Below are positions 30,486 through 38,092 of a DNA stretch of 61,051 nt, piece by piece (the stretch's first letter is position 1; the number at the start of each line of letters is the position of its first letter). Below the pieces are notes generated by a model. That model saw nothing but the letters and a program-made list of their open reading frames with translations. It did not search any database and had not been told where the DNA came from. A program made the translations under genes and the position numbers. The DNA is from Fibrobacter succinogenes (GTDB lineage Bacteria; Fibrobacterota; Fibrobacteria; Fibrobacterales; Fibrobacteraceae), in assembly GCA_902756345.1 (NCBI GenBank), contig CACVQR010000014.1:1-61051 (forward strand). Direction: 5' to 3'.

Positions 30486-32882
30486 CTATTTTCCGAACAC
30501 GACTGCGCTATAAGATCCACCAGTCGCAAAGGAGATTACCAAAATTTTCTTGAGACTTGCCGAGTCTACATTCTTTGCAGAAACAGAACCGTCTGCCGCC
30601 ACAAAGTATGCGTTGTCGTTTGCAAGTTCACCGCTCAAAAGGAGAGCGGCTTCGGCAGCGGCAAGGGCTGCAGACCCCGCACGGCCTTCACCGGTGCGTT
30701 CCTTGACTTCGAAGAGCGGCATCGCGGCAAGCTTTTCGCCAAATACACGCTTGAGCGCACCCTTTTCGATGTCGTCAATTTTCTTACAACCATTGGCAAA
30801 GCCACAAACGGCATCAATTTCGTTAGCAGAAATACCGGCATCGGCAAGGGCATCGGCAATGGCCTTGTCCAAAGCTTCGTCAGAACCGGCGAGCTTACCG
30901 AACTTCACATTCTTGCGGCCATGGCCGAATCCGAGAGCGTAGCAGTAAACCTTGGCACCGCGGGCCTTGGCGTATTCTTCCTCTTCGAGCAGAATCGACA
31001 CGGAGCCGTCGCCCACCACAAAGCCTTCGGCATTTGCGTAAGGAGCGACTACATCGTTTGCGGCCACGCCAAGCTTCTGGGCAAATTCCGTAATAATCGG
31101 CAGGTTTTCGTCGGTACCGGTAGCCATCATGGCCTGTTCCTGACCGTCGTGAATCACGTTCATGGAGTAGCCGATGCTATCGAGGCCCGAAAGCGGACCG
31201 CTGGTAATGGTTACCCCGTAACCCTTGATGCCCGAACAAATAGAGAGGTAACCGCCAGCCGCATTGTAAACGGTGTGCGGGAACTTGAAGGCGGAACCGC
31301 CGGCATTGCCGAGTTCTGCGATCAGTTCTTCAAAATCGTAAGTGGCGCCGAGACCGCCTTCGCTGGTACCCACGATAATGCCGATATCCATAGCATTTTC
31401 GTCAGACACTTTGAAGTTCGCATCTTGCAGCGCACGCATGCCGGACACGGTCTGGAGCTGGCCCAAGTTGTCGAGCTTGCGATAGAACGCCATCTTGATG
31501 CCGAGTTCCTTATAGTCATCCAAGGCAATCGTAGAACGCACCGAGGCGGACTCGGGCTTCTTGCCGGCCTTCACGGCTTCGACGTAAGCGGTCTTGCTGT
31601 TGCCGAGAGGCGACACAATTCCCACACCCGTCACGGCAATCTTCTTGCCTGCTGCACTCTGGGCAGACACGTTACCCGCTTCCTTCGAGAAGACGATTGC
31701 GGCATTCGTACCGCCGAAGGCAACGTTATTGCTCAGCACGCACTTCAAGTCCTTATGGCGGGCCTTGTTCTGCACAAAGTCCATGTCACCCACTTTTTCC
31801 TTGAGGGCGGCTGACTGTTCTTCGCTATACGGGAAGGTGGGAAGCACCGTATCGGTGGTCAGGGCCTTGATGCTGAACACGGCTTCAATCGCACCGGCAG
31901 CACCCAGGCAATGGCCTGTAAGCACCTTGGTAGAACTAACACTCACCGTCGGGTTTTCTTCGCCAAAGTAGGCCTTGAAAGCGGTCATTTCGGCGTTATC
32001 GTTCTTGCCCGTACCCGTACCGTGAGCGTTCACGTAGCCGATATCGGACTTGTCGATGCCGGAATTCTTGACAGAGCGGTTGATTGCCTCCTTAAGACAA
32101 AGGCCATCTTCGCGCGGTGCGGTAATGTGGTTTGCATCGCTTGTGACGCCGGAACCAAGCACTTCGCAGTACTGCTTGGCAGCACGCTTTTGCGCATGCT
32201 CGTAAGATTCCACAATCACAATGCCAGCACCTTCGCCAAGCGTAATTCCATTGCAACGATTAAACGGAGAGCATCCGTTTTCGTCAAGGGCATGCAAAGA
32301 AAGGAATCCGGAATAAGGCACCGAGGCAAAAGAGTCGGCACCACCCGCAATGACAACATCTGCCTTGCCGGCGCGAATCAAGTCGCAAGCCACCGCAATC
32401 GAAATCGTGCCCGCGGCACAAGCATTCGCCACATTCGTGACAACGCCCCCAGCACCACAAGTTTCAGCCACCTGAGACGCAATAGATGCAATCGGCATCT
32501 TGGCGATTTCAGAAGCGTTGCGACCATGTTGATGATACTGCTCAATCGAAAGAACGCCACCCACGCAACTTCCGATAACCACGCTCACACGTTGGTCGTC
32601 GTTAAAGTTTTTGAGGCCTGCATCGGCCAAAGCTTCGTTTGCAGCCTTGATGCAAAGTTTCGAGACGCGGTCCTTTTCTTCGGGAGCGTCAATTTCATCG
32701 AGGGTATCGCACTTGACTTCGGCTGCCAAGTCCGCATAGCAGTTCACTGTATCAACAGAAGTGGTCTTATGAATGCCGGAAACCGATTCCAGGGCACTCT
32801 TCCAAGTTTCTTCGACATTGTTACCGACGGCACAAATGACGCCTAAACCTGTAACTACACAACGCTTGTCATTAGGGGTCAT
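30486..32882 (-). CDS. Fused double ketosynthase: active KAS domain plus degenerate, chain-length-factor-like KAS domain
   Basis: 798 residues holding two beta-ketoacyl-ACP synthase folds in tandem. Domain 1 (1-405) has the full triad: Cys155 in NACAAGT, His287 in VNAHGTGT, His324 in LTGHCLGAAG. Domain 2 (about 413-798) starts KIAVTGVGIVSPLGN but has Pro563 in SGPLSGLDSIG where Cys belongs, Phe695 where the first His belongs and Glu732 in TGEGRAGSA where the second belongs. It cannot condense; it resembles the KS-beta/chain-length factor of type II polyketide and aryl-polyene systems. Those are normally two proteins; here they are one reading frame. A TATCTTTG box lies 9 bp before the start. 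Confidence 0.85.
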   Translation of the reverse strand: MTPNDKRCVVTGLGVICAVGNNVEETWKSALESVSGIHKTTSVDTVNCYADLAAEVKCDTLDEIDAPEEKDRVSKLCIKAANEALADAGLKNFNDDQRVSVVIGSCVGGVLSIEQYHQHGRNASEIAKMPIASIASQVAETCGAGGVVTNVANACAAGTISIAVACDLIRAGKADVVIAGGADSFASVPYSGFLSLHALDENGCSPFNRCNGITLGEGAGIVIVESYEHAQKRAAKQYCEVLGSGVTSDANHITAPREDGLCLKEAINRSVKNSGIDKSDIGYVNAHGTGTGKNDNAEMTAFKAYFGEENPTVSVSSTKVLTGHCLGAAGAIEAVFSIKALTTDTVLPTFPYSEEQSAALKEKVGDMDFVQNKARHKDLKCVLSNNVAFGGTNAAIVFSKEAGNVSAQSAAGKKIAVTGVGIVSPLGNSKTAYVEAVKAGKKPESASVRSTIALDDYKELGIKMAFYRKLDNLGQLQTVSGMRALQDANFKVSDENAMDIGIIVGTSEGGLGATYDFEELIAELGNAGGSAFKFPHTVYNAAGGYLSICSGIKGYGVTITSGPLSGLDSIGYSMNVIHDGQEQAMMATGTDENLPIITEFAQKLGVAANDVVAPYANAEGFVVGDGSVSILLEEEEYAKARGAKVYCYALGFGHGRKNVKFGKLAGSDEALDKAIADALADAGISANEIDAVCGFANGCKKIDDIEKGALKRVFGEKLAAMPLFEVKERTGEGRAGSAALAAAEAALLLSGELANDNAYFVAADGSVSAKNVDSASLKKILVISFATGGSYSAVVFGK

Positions 32883-32890
32883 AATTATTC

Positions 32891-32898
32891 CAAAGATA
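32891..32898 (-). promoter_or_regulatory. Candidate -7 promoter box before the double ketosynthase
   Basis: TATCTTTG on the minus strand, matching TAnnTTTG, lies 9 bp from the start codon; a transcript from it would be nearly leaderless. No clear -33 TTTG is seen at the right distance. Confidence 0.3.
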
Positions 32899-32935
32899 GA
32901 TGCATCCTATTGCCAAGCTCCAGGATGCGAGAAAA

Positions 32936-32965
32936 ACAAAAAAAAGCCGAGAACGGATCCCCGGC
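32936..32965 (-). terminator. Terminator or attenuator between the ACP and ketosynthase genes
   Basis: On the minus strand a 6-bp stem GCCGGG/CTCGGC (one wobble) with an 8-base loop is followed by TTTTTTTTG. It sits directly after the ACP stop and could let ACP be made in excess over the enzymes. Confidence 0.65.
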
Positions 32966-32973
32966 TAAATTCT

Positions 32974-33213
32974 TTAAGCCTTGTGAGCTTCGATGTAAGC
33001 GGCGATTGTATCGATGCTCTGGAAGTTTTCCTTGGCAACGCCTGTCATGGACACGCCAAAATTGGAATCCACAAAGGAAATAATTTCAAGGGAATCCACA
33101 GAATCAAGGCCAATTTCTTCGCCAAAAAGCGGAGTATCGAACTGGAGCACGTCGCCATCGACGCCGAGATCAGACATAAAGAAGGCCTTGAGTTTTTCTT
33201 TCATTTCGTTCAT
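32974..33213 (-). CDS. Acyl carrier protein
   Basis: 79 residues, acidic, ACP length. The phosphopantetheine site is Ser in GLDSVDSLEI (the DSxxxxE motif), near residue 38. It carries the growing acyl chain as a thioester. It opens the lipid cassette, with GAGG 8 bp before the ATG and a TATCTTTG box 26 bp upstream. The divergence from typical AcpP around the recognition helix (DSVDSLEIISFVDSNFG rather than DSLDTVELVMALEEEFD) suggests a second, dedicated carrier rather than the housekeeping ACP; this is inference. Confidence 0.9.
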   Translation of the reverse strand: MNEMKEKLKAFFMSDLGVDGDVLQFDTPLFGEEIGLDSVDSLEIISFVDSNFGVSMTGVAKENFQSIDTIAAYIEAHKA

Positions 33214-33238
33214 ATTATACCTCGTAACTTTTTTGAGA

Positions 33239-33246
33239 CAAAGATA
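33239..33246 (-). promoter_or_regulatory. Candidate -7 promoter box of the lipid cassette
   Basis: TATCTTTG on the minus strand, 26 bp before the ACP start. A TTTG lies 23 bp upstream of it, slightly beyond the usual 19-21 bp spacing. Confidence 0.4.
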
Positions 33247-33296
33247 GAAAAAAACAACAAATGGGTTGTCAAAATTATTACAAAAGCGACATATAG

Positions 33297-33309
33297 CCCT
33301 AAATTAGGG
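33297..33309. promoter_or_regulatory. Palindrome upstream of the ACP operon
   Basis: CCCTAA-A-TTAGGG, perfect 6-bp arms, 84 bp before the ACP start and just upstream of its putative promoter. A candidate operator; no regulator is identified. Confidence 0.4.
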
Positions 33310-33349
33310 ACGAAATGCACACATTTAGGCGTTTTCCGGCTTTTTCGCG

Positions 33350-34423
33350 CTAAAATGCTTGACGGACGTAGAAGGACAGGCCTAAATGGTCAAAATCGAC
33401 CCAAGAAAAATCGGCTCGCGCAAACAAGTTCTGCTTTAAATTCAAGCCGAGGAGTGCACCTGCGCCAACGGAACGGTGCCAATCATTACGGACTAGCTCG
33501 CTGAAATAGCGACCCGATTTTCCGCCTTCGAAAAACACATGACTCCCCAGGCGCCACCAAATAAACTGACGGACTTCGGCCTGCATGATTACCGCCTGGT
33601 TGTCACCAAAATACAGGCTTTCTACACCGCGGAATCGGCAAATGCCATCGGGGCCAGCCAGCATGTCGAAAGGCACATCGCCGTCTGCGCGCTGCCACAA
33701 CATGCCAAACGCCATCGTCGTTGTTTTTGATACGCTGGAATACCCGCGCAAATCAAGCGATTCCACGTCAAACGTGTAGTCGCCCAGGCGGTCGCTATAG
33801 AACATCTGCTGCCACTGGGCCAAAAAGCCGTGACGCGTCCAGTTGATGTTGTCGCGGGTGTCAATCCCCAACAAATAGCCCGCGCCATTACGCCAGCCGG
33901 AATGGGTGTCGGGCAACTCCTTGATTTTACCGACTTCAAAATCGATTTCGGTGTATTCCGCATGGACTTCGACCCCGTACTTGAACGCCTTCGGAAGCCC
34001 GATTCTAGACTCGATTCGCGTGCCGTACTGGAATTTTTTGCGGTTGAAATTGGTGAAAACATCAATGTCGGGATCGTTACCGCGACCGTAATAGCCAGCG
34101 ACCCAATCCTGGTACTTGAGGAGTCCCCAAATACTCACCTGGTCATGGAATAAATAATAGTACGGTTCCAATTGCAACTGCAACTGACCGCGCGTCGAAC
34201 CATACGCCGTAAGGCCTATTTCGGGGACGTTGCCGTTCGGTTCGTCGGGGCGCAAAAACAGCAGAGCCATCACTCCGATCTGGAATTCCGTCTCTTCGGT
34301 ATAGCCCAGAATCGGGACCACGGAATACCGCTGGAAATCGTCTTCGGACGCCTCCTCCGTTGCCGCGGCCACAAGCGCCACGAATACCATTAAGAGCAAT
34401 CCTATTTTTTTCAACAATTCCAT
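33350..34423 (-). CDS. BamA/Omp85-like outer-membrane beta-barrel protein
   Basis: 357 residues. A signal peptide (MELLKKIGLLLMVFVALVAAA) is followed directly by beta-barrel sequence, with no POTRA domains. The C-terminal part (FFEGGKSGRYFSELV, RSVGAGALLGLNLKQNLFARADFSWVDFDHLGLSFYVRQAF) resembles the last strands of the bacterial surface antigen (D15/Omp85) family and ends in Phe, the outer-membrane insertion signal. It probably forms an outer-membrane channel; a role in lipid or protein export is unknown. It lies 137 bp before the ACP gene on the same strand, so co-transcription with the lipid cassette is possible. TATATTTG precedes its start. Confidence 0.75.
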   Translation of the reverse strand: MELLKKIGLLLMVFVALVAAATEEASEDDFQRYSVVPILGYTEETEFQIGVMALLFLRPDEPNGNVPEIGLTAYGSTRGQLQLQLEPYYYLFHDQVSIWGLLKYQDWVAGYYGRGNDPDIDVFTNFNRKKFQYGTRIESRIGLPKAFKYGVEVHAEYTEIDFEVGKIKELPDTHSGWRNGAGYLLGIDTRDNINWTRHGFLAQWQQMFYSDRLGDYTFDVESLDLRGYSSVSKTTTMAFGMLWQRADGDVPFDMLAGPDGICRFRGVESLYFGDNQAVIMQAEVRQFIWWRLGSHVFFEGGKSGRYFSELVRNDWHRSVGAGALLGLNLKQNLFARADFSWVDFDHLGLSFYVRQAF

Positions 34424-34490
34424 AGCGAACCAAATATAAAATTAAAAACAAGCCTTTTATTAATTGCTAATTTTTCATTATTCATTTTTC

Positions 34491-34520
34491 ACTCCGAATT
34501 CCAAAATCCGAATTCCGAAC
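34491..34520. repeat. GAATTCGGA-type repeat in front of uvrB
   Basis: On the minus strand GTTCGGAATTCGGA and GGAATTCGGAGT words lie next to each other just before the uvrB start codon, taking up the space where a Shine-Dalgarno site is expected. Related arrays are at 36451-36483, 39968-40054 and 50021-50063. Confidence 0.65.
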
Positions 34521-34524
34521 TAAC

Positions 34525-36777
34525 ATGGCTCGCGCACGCAAGACAATTACACCTGACCCGTATGCAAAACCGATAGCGAAACCGCTACCGCCCGAAAAAA
34601 GTTTGCCGGGAAAGTTAAAGCAGTTCCAGTCGCCGACACGCGCGAACTTCGAACTCGTGAGCCCCTATGGGGCAGCGGGCGACCAGCCGAAGGCCATCGA
34701 AGAACTGACGGAAGGTTTCAAGCACGGTGAACAGTTCCAGACGCTGCTTGGCGTGACAGGTTCCGGCAAGACGTTCACCATGGCGAACGTCATCAAGAAC
34801 GTGGGCAAGCCGACGCTGATTTTGACGCACAACAAGACGCTCGCGGCGCAACTCTACCAGGAATTCAAGGCGTTCTTCCCGCACAACGCGGTGGAATACT
34901 TCGTGAGCTATTACGACTATTTTCAGCCCGAAGCGTATATTCCGCACACGGACACCTTCATCGAGAAAGACGCGAGCATCAACGACGAAATCGACAAGCT
35001 CCGCCTGCGCGCCACCGCGAACTTACTCACCCGCAGGGATGTGATTATTGTCGCCTCCGTGAGTTGCATCTACGGTTTGGGAAGCCCCAGCGAATATTTT
35101 GATTTGATGGTTCGCATCAAAAAGGGTGACGTTTACGACCGCGACAAGATCCTGCACGACCTGGTGCGAATCCAATACACGAGAAACGATTTCAGCCTGG
35201 AACGCGGCAGCTTCCGCGTGCACGGCGACGTGATTGAGATTCACCCGAGCTACGACGAAGAAGGCCTCCGCATCGAACTTTTCGGCGACGAGGTTGACAG
35301 GCTCGTTCGCTTCAACATCATTACCGGCGAAGTCACGCAGGAAATGGACGAAATGACCATCGCTCCGGCGAAGCACTTCGTGACGAAGGAAGAAGGCCGC
35401 GCAGGAATCTTGCAGCGCATGCAGGTGGAACTGACCGAGCGCCTTGCGGAACTCGACAAGGAAGGCAAGGTGCTGGAATCGGCCCGCCTTTCGAGCCGCA
35501 CCCGCTACGACATGGAAATGATTCGCGAGACCGGCATGTGCAGCGGCATCGAGAACTACTCCCGCATTATCGAGAACCGCGCCCCGGGTACGCGCCCGTT
35601 CACGCTTATCGACTACTTCGGCGATGACTGGCTCCTGATGGTGGACGAATCGCACGTAAGCATTCCGCAGGTGGGCGGCATGGCCGAGGGCGACAAATCC
35701 CGCAAGACAACGCTCGTGCAGTACGGATTCCGCCTCCCCTGTGCCCTCGACAACCGTCCGATGAACTTTGCCGAATTCGAGTACATGTACCCGAAGCAGG
35801 TGCTTTTCGTGAGTGCCACCCCCGGCGATTACGAACTTACCAAGACCGGCGGCGTCGTTACCGAACAAATTAACAGGCCGACCGGGCTTCTGGACCCGAA
35901 AATCGAGATGTTCCCCATCAAGGGCCAGATGGACGTGCTCCTGTACCGCATCGAGGAAGTGGTCAAGAACGGCGACCGCGTGCTCGTCACCACACTTACT
36001 AAAAAGATGGCGCAGGACCTCACCGACTTCTTCGTGGAAGCGGGCATCCGCGCACGTTACCTGCATAGCGACATCAAGACGCTAGAACGCCACGAACTCA
36101 TCCGGGGCTTGCGCACTGGGGAATTCGACGTGCTGGTGGGCATCAACCTGCTGCGCGAAGGTCTGGACCTGCCCGAAGTGAGCATGGTAGCGATTCTCGA
36201 CGCCGACAAGGAAGGATTCCTGCGCAACTACAGGAGCCTCATCCAGACCATGGGCCGCGCGAGCCGTAACGTGAACGGCACGGTGCTTTTGTTCGCGGAC
36301 AACATGACCGACAGCCTCGACAAGGCCATCACCGAAACCGCCCGCCGCAGGGCCGTGCAGGAAGAATTCAACAAGGAACACGGCATTACGCCGAAGTCCG
36401 TGACCCGCAAGCTGGAAGACGACCTGAGGATCAACGACCCGCTGGAAGAAGAATTCGGAGTTCAGAATTCGGAATTCGGAATTGATGACGAGGATGACGA
36501 AGAAAGCCTCGGCATTCGCCCGATGGAACCGCTACAGCCTTCGAGCAAGACCAAACGGAAGAAAAACTCCGGTAAGGGAACGGAGATGCCGTCCCCGTTC
36601 CGAGGATCATATCCACTAAGCAGCAAAGCTGCAAGTGGCTATTGTCATCAAGTGCGGCATGACAAGTCCGGGACAAGTTCGCTAGAAGACCTGGAGCGCC
36701 AGATGAAGGAAGCCGCCGCGCGCCTCGATTTCGAGGAAGCGGCGCGGCTTCGCGACATTATCCGCGGTATGGAATAG
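34525..36777 (+). CDS. uvrB: UvrABC excision nuclease subunit B with repeat-derived insert
   Basis: 750 residues against the usual 660-690. UvrB is the damage-verifying helicase-like subunit of nucleotide excision repair. [17 protein letters not shown] and [10 protein letters not shown] (Walker A, about 75-84) start the core; [12 protein letters not shown] is the beta-hairpin; [23 protein letters not shown] and TMGRASRN are helicase motifs; [23 protein letters not shown] is the C-terminal UVR motif that contacts UvrC. The extra length lies between the core and UVR motif: residues 643-653 come from a GAATTCGGA array, and 686-713 from a palindromic element with an inserted hairpin. Both stay in frame. 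No ribosome-binding site is visible at the ATG. Confidence 0.96.
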   Translation: MARARKTITPDPYAKPIAKPLPPEKSLPGKLKQFQSPTRANFELVSPYGAAGDQPKAIEELTEGFKHGEQFQTLLGVTGSGKTFTMANVIKNVGKPTLILTHNKTLAAQLYQEFKAFFPHNAVEYFVSYYDYFQPEAYIPHTDTFIEKDASINDEIDKLRLRATANLLTRRDVIIVASVSCIYGLGSPSEYFDLMVRIKKGDVYDRDKILHDLVRIQYTRNDFSLERGSFRVHGDVIEIHPSYDEEGLRIELFGDEVDRLVRFNIITGEVTQEMDEMTIAPAKHFVTKEEGRAGILQRMQVELTERLAELDKEGKVLESARLSSRTRYDMEMIRETGMCSGIENYSRIIENRAPGTRPFTLIDYFGDDWLLMVDESHVSIPQVGGMAEGDKSRKTTLVQYGFRLPCALDNRPMNFAEFEYMYPKQVLFVSATPGDYELTKTGGVVTEQINRPTGLLDPKIEMFPIKGQMDVLLYRIEEVVKNGDRVLVTTLTKKMAQDLTDFFVEAGIRARYLHSDIKTLERHELIRGLRTGEFDVLVGINLLREGLDLPEVSMVAILDADKEGFLRNYRSLIQTMGRASRNVNGTVLLFADNMTDSLDKAITETARRRAVQEEFNKEHGITPKSVTRKLEDDLRINDPLEEEFGVQNSEFGIDDEDDEESLGIRPMEPLQPSSKTKRKKNSGKGTEMPSPFRGSYPLSSKAASGYCHQVRHDKSGTSSLEDLERQMKEAAARLDFEEAARLRDIIRGME
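36451..36483. repeat. GAATTCGGA repeat array inside uvrB
   Basis: GAATTCGGAGTTCAGAATTC followed by GGAATTCGGAATT, read in frame as [11 protein letters not shown] in the linker before the UVR motif. The same words occur between genes at 34491, 39968 and 50021. Confidence 0.75.
36579..36665. repeat. Intragenic palindromic element with nested 54-bp insertion, in uvrB
   Basis: AACGGAGATGCCG (36579-36591) and CATCAAGTGCGGCATGACAA (36646-36665) are the two halves of the 33-bp element seen whole at 24221-24253. Between them lie 54 bp (36592-36645) with their own hairpin CCACT-AA-GCAGC-AAA-GCTGC-A-AGTGG. Both pieces are multiples of 3, and the reading frame is kept: GTEMP, 18 extra residues, HQVRHDK. 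Confidence 0.8.
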
Positions 36778-36920
36778 ATTTTTATCACGAAAATCCGCTT
36801 TTTTACGCAAAAACGCGTGTTTTTCGCATCATTTTAGCTTAAATTTACACTTTTTTGATTGCATTTCAGCCCATTTTTGTTTATTTTCAAGGGCAGAAAA
36901 ACAATTAATGAGGAAAAATC

Positions 36921-37988
36921 ATGATTTTTGCAAAGAAACTTATCCTGAGTTCCGTTTTCGCTATTGGCGCATTCGGTCTCATTGCTTGCGGAAGCGATAG
37001 CAAGTCTTCTACCGAAGCCAACCAGGGCACCAATCCGGGTGAAAAGATGGAAATCCCGACACAAAAGGACGCCAACATCACCGTTTCGGAACTTTCCTCC
37101 AGAATTGCCGGCGACGACGTGCGTTTCAAGGGTCAGTTCGGCTTGGACTTTGTCGGTGACCCTGAAGCCCAGGACAGCTCATTCAATATCGTCTTTACCA
37201 ATATCGAATACGAGGTCGGCAAGGGCACTGACGTGAACAACATGACTAAGGTTGGCGTGACTGTCAACTCCAACCAGATTCTCTTCCCGACGCAGAACTC
37301 CATCGACCTGAACACCATGACTTCTGCCTATGTGTCCATTAGCTTGCTCGACTCAGGCTTCACCGAATGCGGCATGTACAGCTTGATCGTTACCTTGTCG
37401 GCATTCGATGGCGATAAAGAATTCAAGAGAACTGAAGTCATTCCGTTCGAACGCGATGCAGCCGAATACTGCCGCACCGAAGACACGACTTCTCAGCAGC
37501 CCGTGAAGGTCGAAATTCCCATGACCTCTTGCCAGGTGGAACTTTCTACGAACGTGAATCCGGGTCTGAGCCTCTCCACCTGCACTGCAGTTCCGGCCGG
37601 CTCTCCTGCTGACATCACCTTCTCTAAGGCTGGCACCAGAAACGAACCTGAACTTGCTGCGACCACGGGCGCAGGCGTCTTTGTCACCCCGATTACCAAC
37701 GGTGACCTTCCGCCGTACACCGACGACTACGAAGTGGATATGTGGCCCGAAGACATGAACGCAGACCGCTCTCCGGCAACCGCCTACGTGAGCGACTTCA
37801 AGTTCAAGGCTATCGAAGGCACTCAGCTGACCGGCATGATCCAGAACGCCAACCAGATCTACGTCGCAAAGACCGCAGCCTACAATGCTGAAACGGGCGC
37901 CGGCTTCTTCGCGTTCGCTATTACCGAACCGACCGAAGGCAACAACGGCGACTACACCTTCAAGGTAAAGGTCTACAGAGTCCAGTAA
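36921..37988 (+). CDS. Lipoprotein of unknown function
   Basis: 355 residues. The signal ends in LIAC (Cys23), followed by GSDSKSSTEANQG, so it is a lipoprotein. The rest is rich in beta-type sequence and Asp/Thr/Asn, with scattered cysteines (about residues 152, 191, 206, 220) that may pair. I recognise no domain; there is no FISUMP signature. It is expressed from its own unit: GAGGAAA before the ATG, and a strong terminator 23 bp after the stop. GC-rich third positions suggest good expression. A cell-surface or periplasmic structural role is all that can be said. Confidence 0.75.
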   Translation: MIFAKKLILSSVFAIGAFGLIACGSDSKSSTEANQGTNPGEKMEIPTQKDANITVSELSSRIAGDDVRFKGQFGLDFVGDPEAQDSSFNIVFTNIEYEVGKGTDVNNMTKVGVTVNSNQILFPTQNSIDLNTMTSAYVSISLLDSGFTECGMYSLIVTLSAFDGDKEFKRTEVIPFERDAAEYCRTEDTTSQQPVKVEIPMTSCQVELSTNVNPGLSLSTCTAVPAGSPADITFSKAGTRNEPELAATTGAGVFVTPITNGDLPPYTDDYEVDMWPEDMNADRSPATAYVSDFKFKAIEGTQLTGMIQNANQIYVAKTAAYNAETGAGFFAFAITEPTEGNNGDYTFKVKVYRVQ

Positions 37989-38010
37989 TCTGGTCTAAAA
38001 CCAAGTTTAA

Positions 38011-38037
38011 GCCCTCCCCCCGTGGGAGGGCTTTTTT
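38011..38037 (+). terminator. Rho-independent terminator after the lipoprotein gene
   Basis: Perfect stem GCCCTCCC/GGGAGGGC, 5-base loop, then six T. Confidence 0.92.
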
Positions 38038-38059
38038 ATTTACTCGGTAGATTTTCTAA

Positions 38060-38075
38060 ATTTACGCCCGTAAAT
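38060..38075. promoter_or_regulatory. Short palindrome upstream of gpmI
   Basis: ATTTACG-CC-CGTAAAT, perfect 7-bp arms 18 bp before the gpmI start and within the likely promoter region. Function unknown. Confidence 0.35.
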
Positions 38076-38092
38076 TCAAACACGGAGTAAAT

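Noticed and set aside
30486-32882. Frameshifted or two-gene reading of the double ketosynthase
   Set aside because: One uninterrupted frame joins both domains through a short linker (about residues 400-413), with no internal ribosome-binding site before the second.
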